From assembly GCA_038503065.1 (NCBI GenBank), contig JBCAMK010000005.1, positions 1,488,001 to 1,552,000 on the forward strand: a stretch of DNA of 64,000 nt, given 5' to 3'. Position numbers and translations under genes: made by a program. The notes under the pieces are model-generated. The model saw nothing but the letters and a program-made list of their open reading frames with translations. It was not told the DNA's origin and did not search any database. This DNA is from Paragyromitra xinjiangensis (taxonomy: Eukaryota > Ascomycota > Pezizomycetes > Pezizales > Discinaceae). Of this stretch, positions 9,077 through 20,376 are shown in pieces. Position 1 is the first letter of the stretch. The number at the start of each line of letters is the position of its first letter.

Positions 9077-11680
9077 CTATCTCCTTCCTTTCCCTGGCTT
9101 CGCCTTCGCCTTATTCATCTTCTGCGCAAACTTCTTTCCTGCACTCCCCTTCACTTGCGTCTTCCCCTTCCCCTTCCCCTTAAGCTTACTTGCTCTATCC
9201 CCCTTTGTCTTTTTATACGCCCTCATCTCCTCAATCTCCTCCCTACCCTCCATCCTCTTCCTCTTCTTATTACTCAACTTCTCTTTCTTCTCCGGCAAAC
9301 TCACACCATTCAGTGCAGCCTTCGAGATCTTCCCCCTCTCCTCCTTCTCCCGCTGCGTCTCAAACCACGTCCGTTTCGGACGCGCCTTAATCTCATCTTC
9401 ATGCTTAATCAAGTTCTCACCCTTCCTAAGCTGCAGCTCCGCAGTCTGTATCTGCTTCTCCTGCTTCTCTTCCTTCAAGATCTCCTCGATCTCATCCTGG
9501 AGCGCATCAATCTCCTTCCCTAGTTCATCTACTTTAGCCACATCGAGGACGCGGGAAACGACCTTAACGCTCTGGTCTTGTGCAGCTTTGACAGCAGCTT
9601 TGACGACTTTACGGTCCGATTCGGCGGCGAGGGTTATGGCGCGACCTTGGCGGCCTGCACGCGCGGTACGACCTACTCTGTGGAGGTAGATTTCGTGGGA
9701 TTGGGGGGCTTCGTGGTTGATGACTACGTCGACGCCTTTGATGTCGAGACCGCGGGAGGCGAGGTCGGTAGCGAGGAGGAAGTCGACTTTGCCGTCACGG
9801 AAGGATTCGACGGCTTTTACACGCTGGTGGATTGTTAGCTTCTTTATTCGTGTAAAAGATATAGAATCTAGACAGTGGGCATGGTTTCAACCGCAATGTC
9901 GAGGTTTGTCACAGATTTTGCCCATGGCTGCTGCTTTGGGTGAAGGAGGTTTTACCTGTTCTTGGGTTAAAGATCCATGAAGTTCCGCAGCTTTCAGCCC
10001 AAAAAGCCCAAAAACGACCCTCGTCCGATGCGCAAACACCTTACTCCTAAAAAACACAATAACCCGCTGATGGAAATACTCTTTACACAGTAGCACCAAC
10101 ATCGCCAACCTAAGCTGCTCCCTCTGAGGCCTTATCCTAACAAACTCCTGTACCAAGGTCTTCACTGTGCTCATTTTTGTATCAACCATGATTCTCACGG
10201 GCCGTTGCATCCCCATGCGAATCAGCTTATCGACACTATCTGTCATTGTCGCCGAAAACAGCATCGTCTGTCTGCTCTTTGGAATCGTGTTAATAATCTC
10301 ATTCAGTTCATCCGCGAACCCATCCTCCAGCATTCGGTCTGCTTCGTCCATTACCACAATCTCAATTGACTCAACACTGAATCCGGTGGAGTTACGCATG
10401 TGGTCGATGAAACGACCAGGAGTAGCAATGATAACATCGGGGCGCTGTCGGAGCTCCTGTTCCTGTACTTTCAATGAGAGACCACCGACCGCGAGTGCAA
10501 ATCTGATATCTGTGAAGGCAGCTAATTTCACAGCGACGGAGTGACACTGCATAGCTAATTCACGGGTTGGACAGAGGATGACGACACGGGATGTAGGGAC
10601 CTTTTTAGGGCGGAAGAGAAGACGCTCGAGGATGGGAACGATGAAGGCGGCGGTTTTGCCAGAACCAGTGACGGCACCACCGACGACGTCTTTTCCGAGA
10701 AGGGCGACGGGGATGGTTTTTTGCTGGATTAGAGTTGGAGTGGTGAAACCCACATTGGCGAGACCGCGGAGGATTGGGCGGGAAAGGTTCATGTTCTGAA
10801 AGTTGATAGCGGCGTCGTTTTTTCGCATGTCGATGCCATCCTCTTCGGGAGCAAAGAAGGCGGCTTTTTTGGCGGCTTCTTCAGGGTCTTCTTGTTCTTC
10901 AGGCTCAGATTCGGAGGATATTTCATCATCGGGATGAGGAACGGCGGAGGCCACAGATTCGTCGTCGGAGTCGTCTTCGACAGCTTCATCGCCAGAGCCA
11001 GCTTCAAGTTTCGATTCATCTTCGTCGTCTTCTTCCACGTCTGAATCGACACCCATTCCAAATCCATCTTCAGCCAGATCTTCATCATTTTCATCAAAAC
11101 CCGTAAATTCCACACCATCATCCTCATCATTGCCCCCATCCTCATCCTCATCCTCTTCCTCATTCTCTTCTGTGTCTGCCTCACTCCCCTTATCCGCCTC
11201 TTCCTCCACATCATTACCCTTCCTCCTCCGAATAATCTCATCAATATCCACGCCCTTCTTACTATCCTTCATAGCGCTCTTAGCACCCTCAAACCCCCAC
11301 CCTTCATATTCCCCCACCCCGGCGCCCAAATCTCCAGACTGAAACTCAAAATCCGAATCCAGCCCACCATCATCTTCCTTCTTTTTTTCCTCCGCCTCAA
11401 CCCTCTCCTTCTCCGCTCGCTTCCTCTTTTTCCCACGCTTAGCATTCTCAGGTTCCGGAGACGCTAAATCCTGTGCAAGTGTTTCCTCAGCTTCAGCATC
11501 GTCGTCTTCATCTAAATCAGGAACATCCTCGTCTGAGTCGGAAATTGTCATGACGAAATCGTCGACAACATGTTTTAGATTCTTTTTAGGTGAAGGTTTA
11601 GAAGTCCCATTGACCACCACTGTTGATTTTTTGCCATTGAGCGGTTTTGAGGCATCGGCCCTTTGTTTCGAGCGAGCCAT
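9077..11680 (-). CDS. DRS1: ATP-dependent RNA helicase DRS1 (DEAD box, 60S biogenesis)
   Basis: Two exons, complement(9956-11680, 9077-9823), 823 residues, one 132-base intron with a CTAAC branch. About 280 acidic, lysine-rich residues precede the helicase core. Motifs in order: Q motif ([10 protein letters not shown] near residue 293), [22 protein letters not shown] (near 447), [11 protein letters not shown] at the splice site, then in exon 2 [11 protein letters not shown] and [13 protein letters not shown]. The tail has the coiled-coil and basic KKxKRK/GKGKG stretch typical of Drs1/DDX27. Yeast Drs1 (about 750 aa) is a nucleolar helicase needed for 27S pre-rRNA processing and 60S subunit assembly. 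Start taken at the ATG at 11680 (MARSK); an upstream in-frame GTG at 11692 is not a likely start. Head-to-head with LIN1. Confidence 0.95.
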
Positions 11681-11931
11681 AGCAGGAAGCACTCGAGCGA
11701 ATTCTTAGAAAAGAGGCGAAAACCAACAAACCCAGTAAATTTTGTAGAGGGAAGAAAAAAAGGTTTGTGCACCATGCGGCTCAAAGGGCCGGGTAACTAA
11801 AACTAATCTGCATAATCTTATCAGATCCTAAAAGTACCCGTAACGTCACGTCTCCCCAAAGCTTGAAGCTACACACCCTCAAATCACATCTCCAAGTTTC
11901 TCAAATTTCATTAAAATTGTCTTCGGCTAGT
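11681..11931. promoter_or_regulatory. shared divergent promoter DRS1 / LIN1
   Basis: Only 251 bases separate the two start codons, so both promoters must lie here. I see no TATA box at a convincing position. An AT-rich AAATTTCATTAAAATT tract precedes the LIN1 start. No site could be assigned to a named factor. Confidence 0.55.
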
Positions 11932-13299
11932 ATGGCTTCTTCCTCACGCTCAGGCCCTCAGCGACCAAAACGTCCTGGCGCTGCTCTCGACGCCGCCACT
12001 CGCTCTGGTGCAAACCTCCCCGAATCTAAACGCCCTAAATTCGACGTACGCAATCCACACGCTCTCGCGCCGGACGCGCCCGATGAGTCAGATGTCTTCC
12101 TCGAAGTTGATGAGGGGGCTATTGGGAAACGCAAGATCAAACGTAACCGTATCGATATTGAAGGTTACGAAAGTGATTCTTCCGAAGGTGGCTTCGACGA
12201 GACACATAAAGCTTGGAAAGAGGATAGTGGCGAGAAGGAAAAGAAGGGTGGAGATGACGAAGATGATGATATGTTTGCAGACCTACGGAATACGGACGAC
12301 GAGGACGAGAAAGGTACTGGGGTAGACGAAGGGAAGAAGAAAGTGAAGTTTATGGATCTGGAGCAGATTGAAGGGCAGGAGTTCGGTTCAAAGAGGGAAT
12401 TCGTGGATATCATCGACGAGGATAAAGGAAAAGGCGATGACAGTGATGAGGAGGTAGAGGACGAAGAGGTTGACCCCGAGGTTGGTGAGGGTGGCAAGAA
12501 AAAACGAGCACCGAAGATAGATGCGTTCAACATGACAAGCGAAATGGATGAAGGACGCTTCGACGATGCAGGAAATTTCATCCGTAAAGCTGCAGAAAAA
12601 GACGCCGTCCACGACTCCTGGCTCGAAGGTGTCAGCAGAAAAGACATGAAACGAGCTAGGGAAGCTCGAGAAAAGCGAGATGCTGACCTCCGAGAAAAGA
12701 TGAAAGAAGACGACATGATCTCGACCTCTGAGGTCCTCGCAGAACTTATCCGGTGTCTTGAGAAAGGCGAAACGGTTCTTGAGTCACTAGCTCGCCTCGG
12801 AACTGCAAACAAGAAGAAAAAGCAAGCCAACAAGAACTCCTGGCGACAAAAGAAAAAAGCCGCCGCAGAAGACGACGAAATGGATGTTGACAGGCAGCAC
12901 GCTAACAAAGGGAAAAGCCATGAGGACCCTGCTGAAGTTCGGCGGAAGGAAGCCGTAGAACGGATTACCGGCGCTGCAGACCGGCTGCTCACCCGCGGCC
13001 AGAACGATATATACGACGAGACGCGCGAAGCATTGATTCGGCAATATCGGCGAGAAAGTGGCGAGGAGTGGGTCGACTCAAAACCTTCAGAAAAGCAGGA
13101 TGGGGACGGTGACGAAGTACGGCCGGCGAAAATGTGGGAATACCGATGGACGGATGGAAGGGACGACAAAAGTGTATATGGCCCATATGGGAGTATGGAG
13201 ATGGCCAGTTGGAATCAACATGGGTTCTTTGGAGAGGGTGTTGAGTTTAGATGGATTGATGGGCTAGAGGGGTGGACAAGAGTGGCAGATTTCGACTAG
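11932..13299 (+). CDS. LIN1: GYF-domain U5 snRNP protein LIN1 (CD2BP2 homologue)
   Basis: Single exon, 455 residues from ATG at 11932 (MASSSRSG); the frame is open upstream to 11863, but that segment looks like leader. The amino end has Arg/Lys-rich nuclear motifs, then long acidic stretches with the conserved KVKFMDLEQIEGQEF region and DAFNMTSEMDEGRFDDAGNF, diagnostic of Lin1/CD2BP2. The last about 60 residues form a GYF domain (MWEYRW...VYGPYGSMEMASW...GFFGEGVEFR), which binds proline-rich ligands. In yeast Lin1 and in human CD2BP2 the protein associates with U5 snRNP (Prp8/Dib1) in the nucleus. Family assignment is firm; the partners here are inferred. Confidence 0.92.
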   Translation: MASSSRSGPQRPKRPGAALDAATRSGANLPESKRPKFDVRNPHALAPDAPDESDVFLEVDEGAIGKRKIKRNRIDIEGYESDSSEGGFDETHKAWKEDSGEKEKKGGDDEDDDMFADLRNTDDEDEKGTGVDEGKKKVKFMDLEQIEGQEFGSKREFVDIIDEDKGKGDDSDEEVEDEEVDPEVGEGGKKKRAPKIDAFNMTSEMDEGRFDDAGNFIRKAAEKDAVHDSWLEGVSRKDMKRAREAREKRDADLREKMKEDDMISTSEVLAELIRCLEKGETVLESLARLGTANKKKKQANKNSWRQKKKAAAEDDEMDVDRQHANKGKSHEDPAEVRRKEAVERITGAADRLLTRGQNDIYDETREALIRQYRRESGEEWVDSKPSEKQDGDGDEVRPAKMWEYRWTDGRDDKSVYGPYGSMEMASWNQHGFFGEGVEFRWIDGLEGWTRVADFD

Positions 13300-13761
13300 G
13301 AGTTTGATGGCAGGGGGAAGATGGCAATGTTACTCTGTACGATAGTATGCTGGTGAGATATCAGGCTTTGGAGCCAAGGATAACACTCCTATTTAATGTT
13401 ACGGGCGTCGGTTAATCATGAGGTATCACTCGTGTGCATACAAAAAGCAAGCAAATAGATAGATAGATCTTTGTTCTCCTTCCGACTTCTTCATTCCTTG
13501 TCCAGCCTAGCTGATCCTGAAGAGATTCTGCTATCTCGCTTTATCCTGTCCGGAAAATGTGGTAGAAAGCATTGAAACAAATGACCCGAAACAAAAGTGA
13601 TTGATCCTGATAGTGATCCGAATGATTCCTCATGATGATAAGAGGTCCGGTAAGGCCGGGTAACGCTGCCTCACCTCGATAAGCTCTTTTTATCCCTGAG
13701 TAAAGCATCCCACTAAACTCCCCACTACTCGAATCGACAACCGTAGTATCGCCGTATAACC
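13300..13761. other. intergenic, LIN1 3' flank and GPN2 promoter
   Basis: No gene. It holds a TCATGAGGTATCACTCGT element at 13416-13433 that recurs exactly, in inverted orientation, at 48440-48457, and a short GATA run at about 13458. Confidence 0.55.
13416..13433 (+). repeat. dispersed 18-bp element, copy 1
   Basis: TCATGAGGTATCACTCGT in the LIN1 3' flank; its exact reverse complement is at 48440-48457. Part of the ATCACTCG word family. Confidence 0.7.
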
Positions 13762-14915
13762 ATGCCCTTCGCACAAGTACATTCCTTACCTCCCCCCGCA
13801 GCTCTAAATATCACATCTCTAACGGCTACCTCAGCTAGTAATCGGTCCTCCAGGCTCCGGAAAATCCACCTACTGCAATGGAATGCACCAATTCATGTCC
13901 GCAATCGGCCGCAAATGCTCTATCGTGAACCTGGATCCTGCGAACGAAAAAACAACCTATCCCTGCGCAATCGACGTACGGAAGCTCATCACGCTTGACG
14001 AAGTTATGGATGAAGAAGGGTTAGGCCCGAATGGGGGCGTTATGTATGCGTTGGAGGAATTGGAGCAAAACATCGAATGGTTAGAGGAAGGGCTGTCGAG
14101 ACTAGGACGTGAGTTGGGTCATCTTCTTGTGTGGATTTCAGCGGGGTTGAGGAAGAATGCTGATTTAGGTAGAGGACTATGTGATATTTGATTGCCCAGG
14201 CCAAGTAGAGCTATTCACCCACCATGGGAGCTTAAGGAATATATTCCTACGGTTGCAGAAAATGGGGTATAGAGTCCGTCTCTTTCTCTCTTTCTCTCTG
14301 TCACATGTATTTCTTCATACTAACTAATCTTAATAGTTAGTTGTAGTCCACCTCGTCGACGCACACTACTGCAGTGATCCTTCGAAGTATATCTCGATTC
14401 TCCTCCTCTGTCTACGCTCTATGCTCCAGCTTGATCTTCCGCACATCAACGTTCTGTCGAAAATAGACCTCTTGACACAGTATGGTCCGCTCGCTTTCAA
14501 TCTGGATTTTTACACGGAGGTGCAGGATCTCTCGCATATGTTGCCGCTACTAGAGACAGACCCGAGGTTGAAGAAATACGCGAAGTTGAATGAAGCTATT
14601 GTAGATGTAGTGGATGGATTTGGGCTTGTGAGCTTTGAGACGCTGGCGGTTGAGGATAAAAAGAGCATGACGCATCTACTACAGGCGATAGATAGAGCGG
14701 GAGGATATGTTTTTGGTGAGGCAGAGGGAGCGGGGGACAATGTGTGGACTATGGCAATGAGGGGTGGGTGGGGGGTTGGTATGAGTGCGCTGGATGTGCA
14801 GGAGAGGTGGATTGATAATAGGGAAGAGTATGATGAATTTGAAAAGAAGGAGAGGGAGGAGAGGGAGGACGCGGAGGCTGCAAGGTTGCGGGAAATGGAG
14901 GAAGAAGGTTACTGA
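13762..14915 (+). CDS. GPN2: GPN-loop GTPase 2
   Basis: Four exons, join(13762-13776, 13835-14108, 14173-14273, 14337-14915), 322 residues. The first exon encodes only MPFAQ; splicing to LVIGPPGSGKST completes the G1 P-loop. Then CNGMHQFMSAIGRKC, NLDPANE, GLGPNGGVMYALEELE (the Gly-Pro-Asn loop that names the family), FDCPGQVELFTHH (G3), HLVDAHYC, and LSKIDLL (G4). The tail is acidic and coiled-coil. GPN2 (yeast YOR262W) works with Npa3/GPN1 and GPN3 in cytoplasmic assembly and nuclear import of RNA polymerases II and III. The first intron uses a CTAAC branch and CAG acceptor; the third donor (GTCCGT) is weak but is the only one that keeps MGYRLVVVHLVD in frame. Confidence 0.92.
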
Positions 14916-15297
14916 GCAGGGATAATGAGCATATCTAGGTATTTTTATTTTGTTCTCCGTTTCCTAAACAAGTTTTCTGATGAAATCATAGGAAGCATGC
15001 CAATCTATGCTTTTCGAGTTATAGCACCCCCAGCCTGGCATGTATGGGCAAAAGCTTCGCTCGCCCATGCCGGCCCCCTAATTTATAAATGTAGTTTGTT
15101 ATCCTGGACTTTGGCGTATCGGGTGAATGAATTCATGGGCTAAAAATGGCCAAATTCTTTGAGATGAACTATTTAAACACAGCCGTAGCCAATGGTCCCA
15201 TCATGATATTAATGACTTTAATGCAAAACCCGTCCTACCCTACCAACCCTGTACAATAATGCACACAACCTTCCTGGAAGCCCCAAGCAACGATAGA
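14916..15297. other. intergenic between convergent GPN2 and VMA7
   Basis: 382 bases of 3' flanks. No gene, RNA or repeat seen. Confidence 0.6.
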
Positions 15298-15780
15298 CTA
15301 TTCCCCAAACAACCTCCTCACCCGTCTCAGCACACTATCCTTTTCCGGATCGTACGGGTGGTCCTTTGACGGAATCTCCAAGACCGCCGGAAATGCAGCA
15401 GTATATGTGTCGAGTCTATAGCGGATTTTCTCCGCGATCTATATCCAGCACGTCCGATTAGCCAAACCTCCAACCCCCACCGCAATTGGAGACGTACATG
15501 CTGGTTAATCAACACAATGCCAATATCCTTCCTCTGTATAAACTCATCGAATGCAGCCTCAATCTTATCCGTCCCCGTCTTTACATCAACCACCAGGAAA
15601 TTCTTGGACGCGTTCGGCGGGGGTGTAACATGTCCAACACCAGCAAGGAGGAGGCCAGTAACGGAGTCCTATCACGACGTCAGCATCAGCCGTTCTCATT
15701 AGCGATGAAGCTCAACTCACCTCATCACCGATAACGGCAATAAACTGACGGTCTTTAGAAGATGCAGCAGGGGCTGACAT
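15298..15780 (-). CDS. VMA7: V-type proton ATPase subunit F
   Basis: Three exons, complement(15721-15780, 15498-15668, 15298-15438), 123 residues, the normal length for the family. Exon 1 encodes [20 protein letters not shown], exon 2 [24 protein letters not shown] and [18 protein letters not shown]...[10 protein letters not shown], exon 3 [25 protein letters not shown]...RVRRLFGE. These are the conserved blocks of subunit F, part of the central rotor stalk of the V1 sector that couples ATP hydrolysis to proton pumping into vacuoles and other acidic compartments. Introns have GTGAGT and GTACGT donors. Divergent from TSR4, with 437 bases between start codons; converges with GPN2. Confidence 0.96.
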
Positions 15781-16217
15781 AGTGTTGTATTGGAGCTTTG
15801 ACAGAGCTCACTCTTGTTCCTGTCTGTTGGTTGCGGTTGGTAGCGTAGTATGGACCCGCTATGCCAAGATCGCCGTAGCCGCATTTCTCGGCGCGCACTG
15901 ATAAGATTTTCGCGGGGTGAAACGAAACACCAAAATAATTATCGCGGAATATTTTTGTGCCCCACTAAATCTACCCCGCTGTTTGTGGTATTACAACAAC
16001 GCTAGGAAGAGGTATATATTTTATTTCTGCTCTCCCTGTTTATTTCCTCTTCTTCTTCTCAAGCGACATTAAAATTAGGTTAAATCTCGTCTTTTGCTGA
16101 TTCTTCCTTGCTTCTAGCTGTCGCCTATCTTTAATAATACTGTCAACCAGCCTACAAAGATTAACCTCATTTACACCCTCCAATTGAAATAATTTCGAAG
16201 AATCCGGGTAAATAAAA
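15781..16217. promoter_or_regulatory. divergent promoter VMA7 / TSR4
   Basis: 437 bases between two start codons on opposite strands, so it carries both promoters. Pyrimidine-rich tracts (about 16025-16060) precede the TSR4 start. No named site identified. Confidence 0.45.
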
Positions 16218-17544
16218 ATGTCAGACAGCGAGTCCGACGCCGGAGACTCAATCATCAGCACCTCCGTCCTACTAGGCTACGCCGAAGAGGAGCCTACAGA
16301 AGACCCCATAAGCCAGCTCGGCGGGCCACCAGTTCGTACCTATTCTCAACCGATATATACCATAGATTGCTAAATTTTATTTTTAAACTTCAGGAATGGC
16401 TTCACCCGAACTCACCCGCCGACTCTCGTCTTGCGAAATGCCAGAATTGCAACGAGCTCATGTCGATGCTACTTCAGCTCAACGGGGACATCCCAGAGAC
16501 TCCGCATGAAAGGGTCTTCTACGTATGGGCGTGTAGGAGGAAGACATGTTGGAGGAAGAAGGGAACAGTGAGGGCTTTTCGGGGCGTTAAATGCGCGAGT
16601 CGTCTGAAGGAAGAGGCGCCTGCTGTGAAAGAGGAACCAAAAGAGGAGGTTAAAGAGAAGGAGCCGGTTAATACAGGTGGATTTCTGTTTGGTGGCGTAG
16701 GAACAGGGAAATCGACAGCTGGAGCAAACCCGTTTTCTACAGGAGCGTCGAATCCATTCTCATCTAATAACCCATTTACATCCAATAATCCCTTTGCTAC
16801 TCCAGCTACGCCACCAGCTCCAAAATCAAAACCAGAAACAAAAACCGAAAAAATGACTAAATCTTTTGCCGAAACACTCAAGATCGGCGTCTCTCCAGCG
16901 CCTGCTAGAGAAGATCCTCTCTTCTATGGCCCTGCCGAGCCATGGCCTGATCCACTTCCTCATGTTTACCCATCCTTTCATCTTGACGCCGAGCACGAAC
17001 AGCTAGAGACCCGAAAACCAGAGCTTCCACAGAATGTACAGATAGTGGATAGTGAAGAATATAATGACTTACCCATGGCTAATACTGATGCTGGGGAGTC
17101 GAATACGGATAAAACATTCCAGAAGTTTGCGGATAGGGTTTCTCAGAATCCCGAACAGGTTCTACGGTAGGCGGAGCTTCATCCATTTTCTTTACCTTCA
17201 GCTTACTGAACATTATTAGATACGAGCGCCTTGGAACTCCACTTCTATACTCAAAGGATGACGAGATCGGTAAGCTGCTACTCGACAACAATGGCGATTT
17301 CACAACGAGAAAGATTCCACCTTGTGGAAACTGCAGAAAACCTGGGAGCAGAGTGTTTGAGTTCCAGCTCATGCCGTACGCGATTAGCGTGCTGGAGAGG
17401 GACGAAATGGGCCTTGACGGGATGGAATGGGGAACCATTATCGTGGCAACTTGTGTCTGCGTTCCCAAAGTTCTCGATGCAAACGGAGCCGGGTATGTGG
17501 AGGAATGGGTTGGGGTGCAATGGGAGTCGCTGAGGTTAAAGTAG
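16218..17544 (+). CDS. TSR4: TSR4 / PDCD2-family ribosomal chaperone
   Basis: Three exons, join(16218-16331, 16394-17166, 17220-17544), 403 residues. The amino part has VLLGYAEEE and PISQLGGPPEWLHP, followed by the split zinc ribbon (CQNCNELMSMLLQLNGDIP...RVFYVWACRRKTCWRKKG, then AFRGVKC). The PDCD2_C domain is in the last third (YERLGTPLLYS, KIPPCGNCRKPGSRVFEFQLMPYAI, DGMEWGTIIVATC). Yeast Tsr4 is a dedicated cytoplasmic chaperone for ribosomal protein uS5 (Rps2) and is required for 20S pre-rRNA maturation. The linker carries four to five Asn-Pro-Phe repeats (about residues 150-175), unusual for this family. The first donor is the weak GTTCGT, as in the DUF202 gene. Confidence 0.92.
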
Positions 17545-17900
17545 AGAGGGACGGGTGTTATACGATTAGCTAGCTTGTGTCAGCGTAATTGAGGGGTGTA
17601 AGCTATGGTGCATATATTTGCACGTTAGGCTGATCGTATCCGGTTATTGGCGCATTTCACGCATCATAACCATTGCGGTCCCAGAACCGTCAAAAATAAT
17701 TCATTCTGTATCTGTACAGCGCAAAAAAGCATTACTGAAGCTCCAATTTTGATACTTAACCATTTACCGAAGGGGCACATCTTCCATTATCTCAATCCAT
17801 AGCTCAACGATGTAATTGTCTTGTGCCTCTGGGTATTTAGAGATTCCACCATCCCACACATCCAACACCTATAATTTCGCGTAAAATGTTCGGAAAAGGT
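17545..17900. other. intergenic between convergent TSR4 and SMD1
   Basis: 356 bases of 3' flanks. No gene seen. Confidence 0.6.
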
Positions 17901-18534
17901 CTAGAATCCCCTGCCACCACCCCTCCCCCTTCCACCACCCCTTCCGCCGCCGCCACCACCCCGTGGGCCGCCTCTTCCACCTCTCGGTCCACCTCGCGCA
18001 CCGCCACCCCCTCTTCCACCAGCTGCCTTATCAGTTTCCTTCCTAGCCTTGTTCTTCGGTTTCGGTGCATCGTCAATCAGGAGGGTATCGAGCGGCAGCG
18101 AGTCTGGTAGGATGAAATAGCGTATGGTAGAGCCGCGGACATTAATCGTATCCAGCGAGATCGGGTCCCGATTGCGGATTGTCATCTTAACAGTACGGAG
18201 TGAAGTATTCATCTTCACGTCGACGGAGAGAATGGTGCCGTGGAGAATTGTGCCTATGGAAGGGGAACGTGTTAGTAGTTCAGTGGGGGAATGAGAACAG
18301 GAGAGCTGGGAGATGACGGAGGTACCATTCTTAAGCTCGACTGTTACCGTCTCGTTCTGGCATTTCATGAGAAACCTAAATGGATGAAAAGGGCTCGGTC
18401 AGCTCGTGTGCTGGAGGGATAGATTGCTTGAGAGAAGAGAGAAGTTCTTCAGCCTCGTACAGGATGAGGAGGGGATGTGTAATTTGGGAGGGAAGCAGGG
18501 AATTGGGCAGGAGAGCTTACCTGACGAGCTTCAT
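17901..18534 (-). CDS. SMD1: small nuclear ribonucleoprotein Sm D1
   Basis: Three exons, complement(18521-18534, 18326-18375, 17901-18253), 138 residues. Exon 1 is only 14 bases (MKLV plus two bases); exon 2 gives [18 protein letters not shown]; exon 3 gives [18 protein letters not shown] Sm1 residues ([18 protein letters not shown]), the Sm2 motif ([18 protein letters not shown]) and a long Arg-Gly-Gly tail. This is the SmD1 core protein of U1, U2, U4 and U5 snRNPs; the RGG tail is normally symmetrically dimethylated and helps nuclear import. The mini-exon and GTAAGC/GTACCT donors keep phase. The tail is slightly longer than in yeast. Confidence 0.95.
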
Positions 18535-20376
18535 AGTGAATGAGTATCTTGCAAGTCTGAACCAGTGATTGTGATGGTTCTGTGTGGGGGAGTGTTTGGG
18601 CTGAGTGCTGTACGTTCGTTGTCGCTACTTGGTACGGTGTTACCCTGTCGTGGGACGAGACATATACCCTTGTCACCTTCACCGCTTCTCACCCGCGAAC
18701 TTTTGAAGACGACCATCACTCTCACGTCTTTGCAAAGCACCTATGAATTCACATCTGAGCCTTGGATATTATCAAGAAAACCTACATAAACTTATGGACC
18801 ATAAGTTAAACAAATTCATTGCTAGCGAATTCAGCCCTCTGCTAAGACGGTCGCAAAGATTTAACAGCATCTACAACCTACAACGACGTGAATAAATTCA
18901 GCAACGCCCGTATACAAATAGCTTGCTAGGCCTTTATTGGATTAACCCTAGGCCAGAAACTCAGCTCTACCCGAAGGATATGCCGCTACTAAATCAACGA
19001 TTCCGTCGGCTGCAAAGTCTCCGAAAGATTCATGGGTCCTCTAGATATCACGGCAGCGGTTATCGATCAGAGCAACCCAGATAATTGCAAAAATTATTTT
19101 CAACAGCTTGCTCAACACGACCTCCGCATGCTGTAGACAGTATCTAGATTACACAAGCAACACTCGATGTCATCCCGCAGTCCTACTGTTCAACCGGATA
19201 TTAATTAAAACCCCCCTCTACTCAGATGATTTCAGCGGACGAGGAGTGCAAAAACCACCTATTTGAGATTCCCGAGTAGCTAATGAAGCTATACACACTG
19301 ATGTCTAGAGGAGATGGTCTTGGATATTGTCCACATACCGTACTGGTATTCATCATTGTATGTATACAATCCATCCTCTGGAGGTTAAATTGAGTTAACC
19401 CCTACTAGACTAAGGAGTGTTAACATCCCGTACCCTACTTGACCAGCGCCTCGAGTTCTGACGATTATATTCACTCATAAATAATAATGGCTATTACCCA
19501 AGTAGTAACAAGATCAAGAACGGGTTATGTCTGGAGACGGACGCGGACAGCGGAGAGGTTATTTTTCCTGGTGGTATAGACACGTCATTCATGTTTTGGC
19601 TAGAAATATTGTTGAAACTTACATGTATTTTCCGATGGGGGTTGTGTGGGGGGGTTTTCTATTTATCCAACACGGGATCCATATTTGTGGGCAATAGTTC
19701 TAGCGGGGTAGACCGGAGACGAAGCTCAAGCAGAGACTGGTCATTTTGGGAAGTTCACTTGGATTTTAGATTGGGTCTGCTGAGGGTTATACTCACTGGC
19801 GCTATTCCCACCTCTTCATATCAGATTTTTTCTTTTTCTTCCTTAGTACAGTAACGGTTATTAGTACTACCTCAGGATATTAGCTAGAGCTGAAGGTCGG
19901 AGAGGAATAACGACAATTGGGGTAGGCCGTCTATGCTGGATAAATAATACCAGCACTATTCACTCTAAAATGGCCTAGGTCGGCGCTCCACTAAGGTCTT
20001 GGGATATTCGAAGAGCAGCAGATTCAAGGTGTGGTCACGAATGTCCAAATCAAATCCATTTCGTAATTTTAAATTCACAGTGCATTTTTGCACTCAAGGA
20101 AATAAAAAAAACACCCCCAACAACCTTCCCCATTCCTCGCAGTTAACATCTCGCTCCAAAGGTCAGGAATAGAATCTATTGGAATCCAAGCGAGGGTAAT
20201 TAAAGTGAGGATAATGTAATTAAGGATTACTGCAGTGAAGTCTCGACCTATAACCAGCGTCATGGATAATGACTCGGTATTAGCTCCCAACGGATTTGGA
20301 CATAACCTATCCATCAAGGATGAGCCCGCACAGAGTAATGATTGTCGCTACAACAAATAATTTAAATCCCCCCAAT
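18535..20376. other. 1.8 kb non-coding stretch
   Basis: Upstream of SMD1, then AT-rich DNA with scattered stop codons. The longest frame (19591-19854, plus, 87 codons) has no domain. It is probably SMD1 promoter plus decayed sequence; no transposon ends recognised. Confidence 0.4.

Noticed and set aside
8934..9689. 251-codon plus-strand frame at the DRS1 end
   Set aside because: Antisense of the lysine-rich DRS1 tail; phenylalanine/leucine-rich shadow.
9578..9838. Plus-strand frame across DRS1 exon 2
   Set aside because: It is the antisense of the helicase coding region ([20 protein letters not shown] on the minus strand).
11681..11692. Extension of DRS1 to an upstream GTG at 11692
   Set aside because: GTG is not an expected fungal nuclear start; the ATG at 11680 is adequate.
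12165..13169. 334-codon minus-strand frame inside LIN1
   Set aside because: A shadow of the LIN1 coding sequence with Ser-rich translation; no start context or family.
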